Shown piece after piece: positions 52,906-62,783 of a DNA stretch of 64,000 nt. The notes under the pieces were generated by a model. It saw only the letters and a list, made by a program, of their open reading frames with translations. It searched no databases and was not told where the DNA came from. Positions within the stretch are counted from its first letter, which is position 1. Each line of letters begins with the position of its first letter. The DNA is from Manduca sexta (lineage: Eukaryota > Arthropoda > Insecta > Lepidoptera > Sphingidae), in the NCBI RefSeq assembly GCF_014839805.1, contig NC_051123.1, positions 12,444,727 through 12,508,726 of the forward strand, written 5' to 3'. The translations under genes and the position numbers were made by a program.

Positions 52906-53967
52906 TTTTTCTATGAATTTGATTATGGTGTATGGTCGATATGCATCAGGCTAGCGTGATGGATATTCTTAACTCTCTTTAGTTGATGCTTGTTCTTAGC
53001 AGTGGGATAGATGGGCTGGTGTTATTGGATATCAGACGTCTTTATGGTTTAGTGGTGGCATTCAATCGGGAAGGCATATGTATGAATCCCAGGTCGAACA
53101 GTTTAGGTTTTTAGTTCATTTGTTCTAATTAAATCTTCGTGATGAAGAGCATTTTTGACCCTAAAAAGTGATAAAAATTTGTTATATCATGCTTGAAAGT
53201 TTGTTGAGCTGACCCCACTGTGACGTGCCTAACTTCAATCACTTTTATAAGATCCAATTCTATGGAAAAGGAACCAAGTAATGACTTCATCCGAAACAGT
53301 TCCCATTATATTAATCATCGAGGAATATGTACTACGTACTAGATTTGGCGTTCCGAACATTCACTGTGTTCAACTGAATTGAACTGCAATCCGTACAACT
53401 GCTTTAATATAGGGTCAATATTGATAGCTTGTGGTTGTATACGGAGCGGCGCTCATAATATAAAAAGTCGAGTCTAAGTAAACCTGGACGTGAACAAAAA
53501 ATATTAGACAAATAAATAAAAACATTTATTGTTCAAGTGAATAAATAGGTTATAAGAGTGACGTTTTGGCTGCCATTTTATTTCAGATTTTGAACAAATA
53601 TTTTATATGGATGTTCGTGTCTATAGAACATACGTCAATAATATTAAACCAAAGACAAAGCCTTCAATATCTGTAAATTTCAATTATCTTGAATCCTAAC
53701 AAGGCATTAACCACAGAAACACATTAGCAGCATGCCGCCAAACATAATTGTTTATCAAACAGCACAATGGAGATTCAATGTTAATGTCTTATTGATTATG
53801 CTAGGATGTAACAAATGATTAACTGTCTTAGGTGTTTTGATTTCGAATGAAGATTTCGGAGAGTCGAGGGAGTTCAAATTGCCTTTAGGAAATTTAATTA
53901 AAGAAGTAATAAAGATCAGAATGGATACTAGAATAAATGAAGAAGATTAAATTAGTACAGAGTTTGA
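52906..53967. other. Unassigned 1.1-kb sequence
   Basis: No gene or named repeat. GTATGAATCCCAGGTCGAAC (53082) could be a worn B box from a SINE head. Confidence 0.45.
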
Positions 53968-54260
53968 TTTTTTTTTATTCAATAATGAGATGAGCTTTTC
54001 GTTCACGTAATAAGCGAAACGATCGCCCATAAACAGTAGAAACACCATCCAAAACCTTGAATTACAAAGTATTGTTTGGTATTCCACTGCGCTCGCCATC
54101 CTGAGACATGAGATGTTGCCTTGCTATGTCCAATAGTTACACTAGCTACAATGTCCTTTAAACCGAAACACAACAGTGACTACTCACTGCTGCTTGACGG
54201 CAGAAATAGACATTGCGGTAGTACCCAGGCAGACTCACATATGAGAGACCTCCCACCAGT
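53968..54260 (-). mobile_element. Retroposon family C, full length
   Basis: The minus strand runs ACTGGTGGGAGGTCTCTC to GCTCATCTCATTATTGAAT and a poly-A run (T9 at 53969). A short deletion removed part of CATCAGGCGAACGG. Confidence 0.9.
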
Positions 54261-54734
54261 AAATGTTTTGATTGAATTAAAACTGAGCGAGTTTGTAATC
54301 ATGCAAGTAGAAATTCACGGTCACTATGCCATTAATTTTTCAGAATTCGAAGATTTAATCTAACATCCTCTTTAACGCCTGTCATGCTGGAGGATCCAAT
54401 TCCAGGAGATTCACGATATGTTTTATAAATTAAAAATTCATAATCTTTGATTACAGCATAAAACAGAAATCACATGAATGGGCGATAATTATTAGAATAA
54501 CGCATGCATTGCCTTGTAGAAAAACAATTTGAATATGAAATTAATTTAATGAATAATGCAATTTTACTGCATTCCAAAAACTGAATGGACGAAATTCAAA
54601 ATATTAAACGCAAACATTGGGGTCCTTCCCAGAACCCTATGTACACAAGTTCAGGGCATCGGAATTTCGTGAGAGGCGACTTAGCACCCTTTAACTAGCG
54701 GAGTGTTTATCTATTGAATGGTAAGTCATTTTTG
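54261..54734. other. Unassigned sequence
   Basis: No recognised feature. Confidence 0.5.
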
Positions 54735-54945
54735 ATTTTTTTTTAGACATGCTTGGTAAATTTACCGCACTGCATCTGATAGTAAGTGAAGTGGCATCCA
54801 ATAGAATGTCGACTGACGAGAGATGATTACCCCTCGACAGTCGACACAATCATGCCGGCCTCTTGGAGCCGGATATACACAGGCTAATCCCAGAACTCGA
54901 CACAATTACATGGACCACTATAGGATTTTAATTTTTATACCTTGT
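54735..54945 (-). mobile_element. Retroposon family D, 5'-truncated
   Basis: The minus strand starts within the element near CACAAGGTATAAAAATTAAAATCC and ends with a T-rich (poly-A) run at 54735. TCGACTGTCGAGGGGTAATC and GTCGACATTCTATTGGATGCC are well kept. Confidence 0.9.
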
Positions 54946-54972
54946 GTTAAAAAGAAATACATAATCATTATT

Positions 54973-55030
54973 AACCGCGTAAAAATTCAGAAAATAGTTT
55001 TATATCACTAACACACGCGTAAACATAAAT
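54973..55030 (+). mobile_element. Family F, 3'-end fragment
   Basis: AACCGCGTAAAAATTCAGAAAATAGTTTTA then CACACGCGTAAACATAAATT matches the family F end. The core is absent. Confidence 0.6.
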
Positions 55031-55684
55031 TAAAGAAATGAATTGTTATATAATATTATATCTATGAAGACCCCATCCTTAACCCATAATAATTAGCCAA
55101 CACAAAGCATAATAAGGGCAGGTTGGCACAATTGTCGCGTCTAATATTGAAATTGTGATTTATTACGCTATAAATCTGTTGCTTGTCCGTTTGTACGAGG
55201 GACAAACGCCGCGTAATCGCATGACGGATATCTTTGCGTCTAGTCACTAACATGGATCTGTTTAATTAGGATGTAGGATGTACCAAATGCGGGGATGAAG
55301 TACATTGATTCATACGAATTCTGACGCACGAGATATCACGAAATTTAATAATTTTTTATTGATTATTTTTCGAAAAGGTCAGTGAATGAAAAAGAAAAAA
55401 AAATATAAAATTTTTCAGTGTTTAGTAAAATTTCAGTTGGGAGTGAAAATAACAGTACTTTGTGCACAAAGCTGTCTAAAGTTTATGAAAGTTAAGCGAC
55501 TTCTAAGTGTAGTGTTAAGTGTGCAATTATAATAATGGTATTGTAAAAGAGAATGACAGATTCGATTTACAGTTGATACACACTTGCATTTAAACTTTAA
55601 TGAGAATTATATTACAGGAAGTATTTATAGAAAGATAATTATATATTTGGAACTTTTCATTTGTATTTTACAGTAGTCTTGAAA
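55031..55684. other. Unassigned sequence
   Basis: No recognised feature. Confidence 0.5.
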
Positions 55685-55745
55685 AAGTCGAGTAGCTGAT
55701 GGATGCGGGCTGCTTCAAGCTGGGATCCTTGTGCTACTTGGGAAG
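55685..55745 (+). pseudogene. RTE-type LINE C-terminal scrap
   Basis: TGATGGATGCGGGCTGCTTC (protein WMRAAS-like) parallels 38567..38590. Only about 60 bp is recognisable. Confidence 0.45.
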
Positions 55746-55860
55746 GACATCTTATTACTTTATTGCTGCTGAAGGTAGACTAGCTCTTTTGCCATTAGGG
55801 AAGGAATTTTATTTACTTTATTGCTGCCGAAGACAGACGAGCTGACGGTCCACTTGGTAA
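55739..55860. repeat. Tandem duplication, about 59 bp x2
   Basis: GGGAAGGACATCTTATTACTTTATTGCTGCTGAAG and GGGAAGGAATTTTATTTACTTTATTGCTGCCGAAG (55740 and 55798, compared in pieces) start two units, each followed by GTAGAC/ACAGAC and GAGCT/TAGCT. Confidence 0.65.
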
Positions 55861-56097
55861 GTGCTGTGCACGTTGACAATGCCAGAGGCCATGATGCTGC
55901 AAACCATGAAATCCTTTTTTCCTTTTTTCGGCCATAGGCTGATTGATTGAGTACGTGCCTACTTCTATAGATATGGCATTGAACTTATGTATACTTCACT
56001 GAAGTTAATGTATAGAAGTGTTTTAAATTTGTTCAGTTATTTTTATAGTTGACTGTGCATGTAATTATTTTCAAAATATATAAATTATGAAAACAAA

Positions 56098-56345
56098 CAC
56101 ACTCACGCATTTATCCCCGAAGGGGGTGTGCAGAGAACGCAACTAAGGCCCCCACTTTTCACCAAGTGTGTTCCGTCCCATGATGTGATGTTAGCCTATC
56201 ACCATATCGGGCACAAATTCCAGACTCCGGGCTGATACTGAGCCGAAGAACCCAAATATTACTTTGCCCCATCCGGGATTCGAATCCAGGACCTCAGGGC
56301 GCTGCTGTACCGCACATGCAATACAATTACGCCACCGATGCAGTC
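56098..56345 (-). mobile_element. SINE family A, full length
   Basis: The minus strand has ACTGCATCGGTGGCGTAATTG, B box GGATTCGAATCCC, AGCCCGGAGTCTGGAATTTG and CCCTTCGGGGATAAATGCG. Little is missing. Confidence 0.95.
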
Positions 56346-56763
56346 ATGCAGTAAAATATCACAGTTAATATAATTTTAGTTCTAGAATCTAATCACTTGA
56401 AGATTTACAATTTTTTATCGTCAGAGATAAAAAAGAAGTCTCTACCTAATGGACTTAGTATAACTTGCTTTTTTGTTTAAATATAATTTTCACCATAATT
56501 ATTAGAAACAATCCAAATCATATCAAATTGGTTTAGCCAATTTTCCTTTCGAACAGCTTGCACCGACACATTGAGTGAGACAATCGAGGCCCAAAGTTAT
56601 TGCTGCGGCGACCGCAGACTGACCTAGGCTACCTAAAACGCATATAGGCAGCCTAGAGCCGCCATACTGTCACCCTTCGTGACATCTCGCCCCACTATCT
56701 GAAACTTTCTGCATATTTTATAGATATATGTTGGACTAGTGTGAAGGTGGACTCTGTTTCTAA
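56346..56763. other. Unassigned sequence
   Basis: No recognised feature. Confidence 0.5.
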
Positions 56764-57050
56764 TATATTATATTAGCCGTGTTATGTACTGTCCCACTGC
56801 TGGGCGCGGGTCTTAATCCACCACGTTGGATGCGGTGCTAGTGCGGATGAGTAGACTTGACACACCCTCGAAATTCCTATAGAGAATTTCTCAGGTATGC
56901 AGGTTTCCTCACGATGTTTTCCTTCATCGTTAATGCAAGTGGTAATTGACAAAGAATAAACACACAATTTTAGAAAAGTCAGAGATGTGTGTACTTGGGA
57001 TTTGAACTTGCGGAGATTCGTTTCGGCGGTCTATTCTACACTCAACTACT
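56764..57050 (-). mobile_element. SINE family B
   Basis: The minus strand runs from a damaged head (TAGTAGTTGAGTGTAGAATAG, GCAAGTTCAAATCCC) to CACGGCTAATATAATAT. The CTCCTCTACTACTGAGAGGG segment is deleted. Confidence 0.88.
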
Positions 57051-57339
57051 ATAATAATTAACAAAACATCAACATTAAAAAACATTGATTCGTTTATAGC
57101 AATGTTATTGTTTACTTAAAAAATCTTTTAACGTATTAGATTCAATTGAGTTTTGATTTAAACATCAAGAAGTGTTATAGTTACATGAGATTTTAATGCA
57201 CATATTTTCACCGTTGCTGGTAGCTGTTGAGAGAAGCCAACACCTATATATAGCTCTTATAAAAAAAGTAAATAATGTTCTTCGATGAAAATTAAAATTT
57301 AGAACAAAAGTCCACTTCCACTCATCCATGTCGTAGGCG
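57051..57339. other. Unassigned sequence
   Basis: No recognised feature. Confidence 0.5.
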
Positions 57340-57600
57340 AAAACCGCACTGTTTGTATCACGGCCACGCGTGCCCTGACCAATCGCCGTGCAACGATATT
57401 CGCCCGTTTGAATTCCGAATCAACCGGCAACGTTTCGCCTCATTCGCATTCGACATGGCCTTACAGCGAACGCGTAAGGTCGTATTCGCATTCGCGCCCC
57501 GACACGAACACTGGTGCTATTGCGTTTGATTTATGCATACATTCGATGAATTATTCGTGGCCGTACGTCTTCGCGTCGCACTTAGCGATAACTTAGTTTC
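57340..57600. other. CpG-rich patch, possible exon or regulatory DNA
   Basis: CpG is frequent throughout (CACGGCCACGCGTGCC, GCGAACGCGTAAGG, CTTCGCGTCGCAC), in sharp contrast to the flanks. TTCGCATTCG recurs twice (57440, 57485). A 62-codon plus frame at 57408..57596 is serine- and histidine-rich, with no domain I recognise. Not a repeat of any family found here. Confidence 0.35.
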
Positions 57601-58187
57601 ATTGTTGCCGTTTTGTTGTGTGTTTGTGTGTTTGGTTTAATTATTATGGGTATTAAGGTTGTTGATTTCTCGACTCGCTGGGTCTATTGATTTATCGCCT
57701 TTGACTTCTTTAATTATATTAATTTTCAAACCTTAGTCACTTCAATCTTATCTTAGTTGTTTGTTCGAACAAACTAAAACAAAAAACGAAGTTTTTTTTC
57801 TATAATATCTTTACTAAAAACAAGACTAATGACACGTGAGAGTACGTATTTATCCATTTTTCCTCACCAAAACATTTTATTTTCCTTCAATTAAGGCAAT
57901 ACTTTCACGTGTTACTTTAATTAGACAAATATAATTCCAAACCTCGATAAAAATTTCCCCGAGCACACCCAAACCTCAAACATGTATGCGAGAGGGGCTC
58001 AGCCGTCAGCGTTGTCTCGCTCTGGATTTATGGGTTGATTATTTTAGAAAATGAACATATCTTTGTCACTCGTCTAAGGCGTGAGTTTCGTAGATAACGG
58101 GCGTGCCTCGACGCGTATTATTTATGTCGGTTCTACATTACAGATAGTCGGTTTCGCATCAATCAATGATATTGTTTTGAATTTGCA
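57601..58187. other. Unassigned sequence
   Basis: No recognised feature. Confidence 0.5.
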
Positions 58188-58262
58188 GACTGTCTTGGTG
58201 TATTGCGTTTGGTGAGGTGTTTGGTTCGATTCCTGGGTTAGGTGAAGTTATATTGGATCGTT
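58188..58262 (+). mobile_element. SINE family A, head fragment
   Basis: GACTGTCTTGGTGTATTGCG then TTTGGTTCGATTCCTGGG and GTTATATTGGATCG preserve the B box and the start of the body. The 3' 170 bp is absent. Confidence 0.6.
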
Positions 58263-58569
58263 CCTTGTTACATAGGATAATAGCTGACGAAATATTTAAA
58301 TGTTAGCTCTCGGCCTTATTAAATATATCCATGGTGCTATATAACAGGCATGGCTGTGAAAACTAGCTGTTTCTTCAAATCAATTCCGAATTCAATTCAA
58401 TAGATGCCAGCAGTAAAAACAAAGCCAAATGCTTTCTTGAATATTATAAAAGTGAGTTACATTGATTCCATAATGGATTAGTATTAAATCGAAAATCAAT
58501 AGACAAATTTTAGTTCTTCAAACTGAAAACCTGACCAGTTTCAGTTGCACAATAACTATACCGATAGGG

Positions 58570-58809
58570 ATCTCTGCGTAGATCGGACCACAAACAGCTA
58601 AAATTTAAAAAGTTGTATATTTGTAAAATTTTGGTACATATTGTAACTCTGACTGCGGATGAACAACACCTCAGTCCCCCCCGTGACCATGAAGGCTGCA
58701 AAGTCTTCGAAACGTCGGGAGAAAAGTAAAATATTAAAACCGCGATAAAATCCGAAAAATAGTTTCATTTTAATGTCTAACATTCGCGTAAACATAAGAA
58801 ATCATTATG
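58570..58809 (+). mobile_element. Family F, full length with perfect TSD
   Basis: Reference copy, 240 bp, flanked by perfect 13-bp repeats TATACCGATAGGG at 58557..58569 and 58810..58822. It begins ATCTCTGCGTAGATCGGACC and ends CATAAGAAATCATTATG. The core has hairpin GAAGGC/GTCTTC (58691..58696 and 58703..58708) followed at once by GAAACGTC. It has no ORF, Pol III boxes or poly-A. The parent element is unidentified; a Penelope-like element is my tentative guess. Confidence 0.9.
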
Positions 58810-58822
58810 TATACCGATAGGG

Positions 58823-59130
58823 CGTTAAACATTTTATACTTAGTGTCTTCTAAATATTGAACCATATTCTCTTCCTATCCTTTCATATGACACTCAAAAT
58901 TAACGCCAAAGTCATAAACACCTGTAACACAACACGTTTACGTTCAGTTAACAAGCTACGTAACCGAGCGGTTAAATTTAACCCGATACGCGTTAAAAGT
59001 AGTTGATACTATTATATGTTAAAGTTACTTAAGTAGATAATTTCTTGTCAAATGTTTAATGTCAGATACCTAGCAGAAGGGCATGCTATAAATTCGTGTG
59101 CGAGATTTTATATTATTTATTTACTAGGTA
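58823..59130. other. Unassigned sequence
   Basis: No recognised feature. Confidence 0.5.
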
Positions 59131-59365
59131 CTAGCTGACCCGACGTATAAATTAATTATATTAACGACTGTCAATAGCTGACAGTTATTTCAAACCACTG
59201 ACAGTTATATAAAATTAATATTGTCGTTAAGTTTTCTTAAATTTTCTAATTTTCCGCGCAATTTTTTGATTTTTTTCTTTCATAAGAACCTTCTCCTGAC
59301 AATAACAAAAACCAGCCACACAGTCCAGTCGTTCATGCGTGATGGATATAAGATCATGCTACTCA
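59131..59365 (-). mobile_element. Mini-Helitron (GACCCGAC family), 5' end lost
   Basis: CTAG at 59131..59134, then CTGACCCGACG, AACCACTGACAGTTATATAAA and AAGAACCTTCTCCTGACAATAAC. The GACGTTGTCCCGTC hairpin region is deleted and the TCTATATATA start is gone. Confidence 0.75.
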
Positions 59366-59544
59366 AAAAACGAAGTAAATCGGAAATTAACTTAAGCGGT
59401 AGCATCGTATGAAATCATTATATATTTTAACTGGGGTAACTCGATTTCGGGGATAGGAAATGATCAGCAGTAATTAGACAGAATGTTTCTGACAGAGAAT
59501 ATAAATCCTATAAGTACGACAATTTTCAAAATCGGATTAAAAAT

Positions 59545-59693
59545 CTGCCTCGGTGGCGTTGTCGTATTGCGAACGTGTACGACAACGCTCTGAGGTCCCG
59601 GGTTCGAGTCTCAAGTCGGTCAGGACGGAATACACATTGTCAAAAGTGAGTGCCCTAGTTATACTTCTGCCTACCCCTTCGGCGATAAAAGAT
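59545..59693 (+). mobile_element. SINE family A, large internal deletion
   Basis: TGCCTCGGTGGCGTTGTCG and GGGTTCGAGTCTC, then a direct jump from GTCGGTCA to GGACGGAATACAC and on to CCCTTCGGCGATAAAAG. About 100 bp of the body is missing. Confidence 0.88.
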
Positions 59694-59850
59694 GATTGTT
59701 TTAGTCATGAAGTCTTGAAGATTAACTTCTTCATCCGTTATATACTACAACTGCTAATATTGGTATGAATTATTTAATTATTAGTTTATGCCGCAGTGCT
59801 TTGTAAGAGTTTAAGTCTCAAAGTTTACCCAGTAATCATTGGGCCGAATC

Positions 59851-60121
59851 TACTGGTGGTAGGTCTCTCATATGTGAGAGTCCGCCTGGGTAGGTACCAC
59901 CGCATGTCTATTTCTGCCGCCAAGCAGCAGTGTGTAGTCACTGTTGTGATCCACTGTAACTACTGGACATAATAAGACTAATATCTCATGTCTCAGGATG
60001 GCGAGCGCAGTGGAATACCGAACAATACTTTGTAATTAAATGTGTTGGATATTGTTTCTACTGTTTATGGGCGGTTGTATCGCTTACCCCCAGCAAATGG
60101 CAAGCTCGTCTCTTCATTCAA
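59851..60121 (+). mobile_element. Retroposon family C
   Basis: TACTGGTGGTAGGTCTCTC to GCTCGTCTCTTCATTCAAA. The GGTTTGAAGGCATTGTAGCC segment is deleted near 59950. The poly-A tail is gone. Confidence 0.92.
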
Positions 60122-60148
60122 ATATCCCAACATTGGACAAAATATTTC

Positions 60149-60360
60149 ACACACACAAAATCACGCATTTATCCCCGAAGGGGTGTGCAGAGGCGCAACC
60201 AGGGCACCCACTTTTCGCCAAGTGTGTTCCGCCATATGATGTGATAGGGGGCGAGCCTATCGTCAATTTGGGCACAAACTCCAGACTCCGGACCGATACT
60301 CTGAGCAGAAACACCCAAATATCACTTTGCCCGGAATTCAAACCCAGGACCTTAGAGTGT
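60149..60360 (-). mobile_element. SINE family A, head truncated
   Basis: The minus strand keeps GGTTTGAATTCC (B box region) and the full body to CCCTTCGGGGATAAATGCG. It lies 27 bp from the end of a C retroposon, and a 164-codon open frame (60040..60534) runs through both; that frame is therefore not a gene. Confidence 0.92.
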
Positions 60361-60738
60361 TCACTTCACAATATTAATAATTATAGTTATGAACCTAATC
60401 CAACCTTAATTACTAATCAGCCGCACATTAATCCGTCGCACGGCTTTCTTCATCAGAAAGCCGATACGCGTCTAAGCCCGCACCCCCCAAACTGTACCCT
60501 TATCGCTCCAGCCACTTACACTAGTTTTAATTAGAGCTCGCATTTTGTGCCAGTCGAAAATTAATCAAATTATGTATGTTGGCTTCAGGCGTCAGAGTTT
60601 GGATGGCGACACACCGCAATGACAATTAGAAGTTTAACTATCATTTTAATGGTTTTTTGGTATTGGGAAGTGGGGCTGATTTCGATTTAGGTTACAAACT
60701 AATATTGGTGGGAGATTGATTAAGAATAGTAAAAATAT
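60361..60738. other. Unassigned sequence with one short hairpin
   Basis: CGGCTTTC (60441..60448) and GAAAGCCG (60456..60463) form a perfect 8-bp stem with a 7-base loop. Nothing else recognised. Confidence 0.5.
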
Positions 60739-60835
60739 TATTTATTTATTTGCACTTTGTATACAATAAAATTTGTAGGTGGAGTTAAGGCCATAGGCAT
60801 TCTCTCCCAGTCAATCTTAGGGTGGAGCAGAGATG
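60739..60835 (-). repeat. Repeat family I, copy 2
   Basis: TTTATTTATTTGCACTTTG, TAAGGCCATAGGCATTCTC and CCAGTCAATCTTAGGGTGG align with 48136..48231. Same orientation and same AT-rich end. Confidence 0.7.
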
Positions 60836-61470
60836 AACAAGGCAGGTGCATCAAAAATATTAATAATGTGTCGATCTTCAGGGAAGGTGTTACCTGTGTA
60901 CATTTGTTTGTTTTAATTTGTTACTGTCTTCTTTGCCGTTATAGGATGTGACTTAGAAAGTATCTGGGTAGATTTTCTAAGCTATATGATGGTTATATAA
61001 TCTGATTAGGCGAAAAAAATATAAACATTATTCATCTTAGGACATTATTAAGTTCCAAATAAATACATAATAATAATATATTTATAAAATATAAACAACA
61101 TATAGGAACTAATCTTCTGTTTTACACAATGTCATATTTATTTATTTTAATCAGTGTGTAAATAATATTTACACATAATACGTACTTTATATGTTTGTCA
61201 ATTACTCAAGTAAACCTTTCTGAACAAAGTAATAAATAGTAATTTTGTACAACTATTGGCAATATATTGAATAACGCGGTCCACCAGGCCATAGCTAAAA
61301 GCGTTATTTCTATAAAATATGATGTAAATGGCGTGTATCTTCACGACTACTTGATTGGGGGGTGTCTAAGACAAGTGCTTAACAATTGTACTTTATTATT
61401 GTTTAGATTTGCCTTACATTCATCTCATTACAAATATAAATAAAAGATTATTTAATAATCACATGATTAT
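60836..61470. other. Unassigned AT-rich sequence
   Basis: No recognised feature. Confidence 0.5.
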
Positions 61471-61712
61471 GACTACCTCAGTGGCGTAGTTGTATTACGG
61501 ACTGCATGCAGTGTTGAGGTCTCGGGTTCGATGCCCGGCTCTGGCAATGATATTGGATTTTTCTACTCAGTATCAGCCTGAAGCCTGGAATTTCTGTCTG
61601 ATATGGCGATAAGCCAATCACATCATGGGACGGAATACACACGGTGTAAAATGGGTGCACCAGTTGCATCTCTGCCTACCCCATCGTGGAAGAAAAGGCG
61701 TGAGTATAAATT
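61471..61712 (+). mobile_element. SINE family A, full length
   Basis: ACTACCTCAGTGGCGTAGTTG, B box GGGTTCGATGCCC, GGATTTTTCTACTCAGTATC and CATCATGGGACGGAATAC. The GGGGATAAA block is altered to GTGGAAGAAAAGGCG. Confidence 0.93.
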
Positions 61713-62670
61713 ATTAAGTGATGTAACTGTCGTATGCTTTCCGATATTTATAAAAAAGAGGAAGAAAACATTTATTCGTAGTGTTCCAGGGACTCACAAA
61801 TTTATAAATGTCTTTTATGCAATTTTCTATTTATAAAACAAAGAAAGAGATTATTTTTTATTCGTACAATTCAAGGGAGCCATAGTACAAAACTATACAG
61901 ATCAGGGTTCAGACAACATGCATCTCATGATGCTGCTGAAAAGGTACCAGCTCAGTACAATTGTTACACAAGGTGACTATGACGAAAAAAAGGTACTTGT
62001 AAAGAATATTTCAACAAAATTTCCAATCTTGAAGTGTGATTTCTAACTGGGCCCATAACCTATAATGGCACTAGTGAATGCACGTGAAATGTCGCTAACA
62101 GACTCGTTTATTTCAAACATATGCATAGACGATCATAGATTTAGTTTCATTCATCTTTATAACAATTTCCTATGCTGACTTCTCAACTTCTAACAAGACC
62201 AATACAGTTGCAAAGGTCAGTATTCCGTTAGCAGGTACTACTAAAGTCCAAAATTAATCAAGGAGAATAGAAAGATGTATGAAATCATCACCATCATCAG
62301 CCTGGAGCCTGGAATTGCGCTCGAAAAATACCAACAGGCTGTCTATTTAACATAGGTGAAATGTCACCCACCTCTCAAAAGAGGCTTGATGCTATGTTTT
62401 GTCTCTGCCTACCCCTGAATACCGAGGCTCGATACTATATACATCAAGTGCAGCTTAATAACAACTTAGCACCCACTACATCCCCACCCTCCCCTGTCAA
62501 ACGCATGACAAGCGCAGATTCGTCTTTGTACTTGTCAAAAATATAGCAAACAAAAGATACGGGCACACGAATAAATGAAGTGAGCTGATATATCTCACTT
62601 TGTGGTAGGGATGGAGGGTTGGTTATCGATAAATTGTTGTTTGCATCCCTCTAGTAACGAATAGAAAATC
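61713..62670. other. Unassigned sequence
   Basis: CATCAGCCTGGAGCCTGGAATT (62297) and TGTCTCTGCCTACCCCTGAA (62400) may be remnants of a family A body broken by other DNA. Otherwise unassigned. Confidence 0.4.
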
Positions 62671-62783
62671 TATGTGTCGACTGTCGAGTGGTAATCATCT
62701 CTAGTCAGTCGGCATTCTATTGGACTCCACTCCATATTATCAGGTGCAGTCATGTTCTTCGTTGTGCCCGTAAAAAAAAAAAA
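62671..62783 (+). mobile_element. Retroposon family D, 5'-truncated
   Basis: TGTGTCGACTGTCGAGTGG to TTGTGCCCGTAAAAAAAAAAAA; only the 3' 110 bp and the poly-A are present, as expected for incomplete reverse transcription. Confidence 0.9.

Noticed and set aside
60441..60463. Histone-type 3' stem-loop
   Set aside because: The stem is 8 bp with a 7-base loop and the sequence does not fit the histone consensus; no histone gene is nearby.
60040..60534. Longest open frame (164 codons, plus strand) as a protein gene
   Set aside because: It runs through the end of a family C retroposon, a minus-strand SINE A and unrelated DNA, and its product has no coherent domain.
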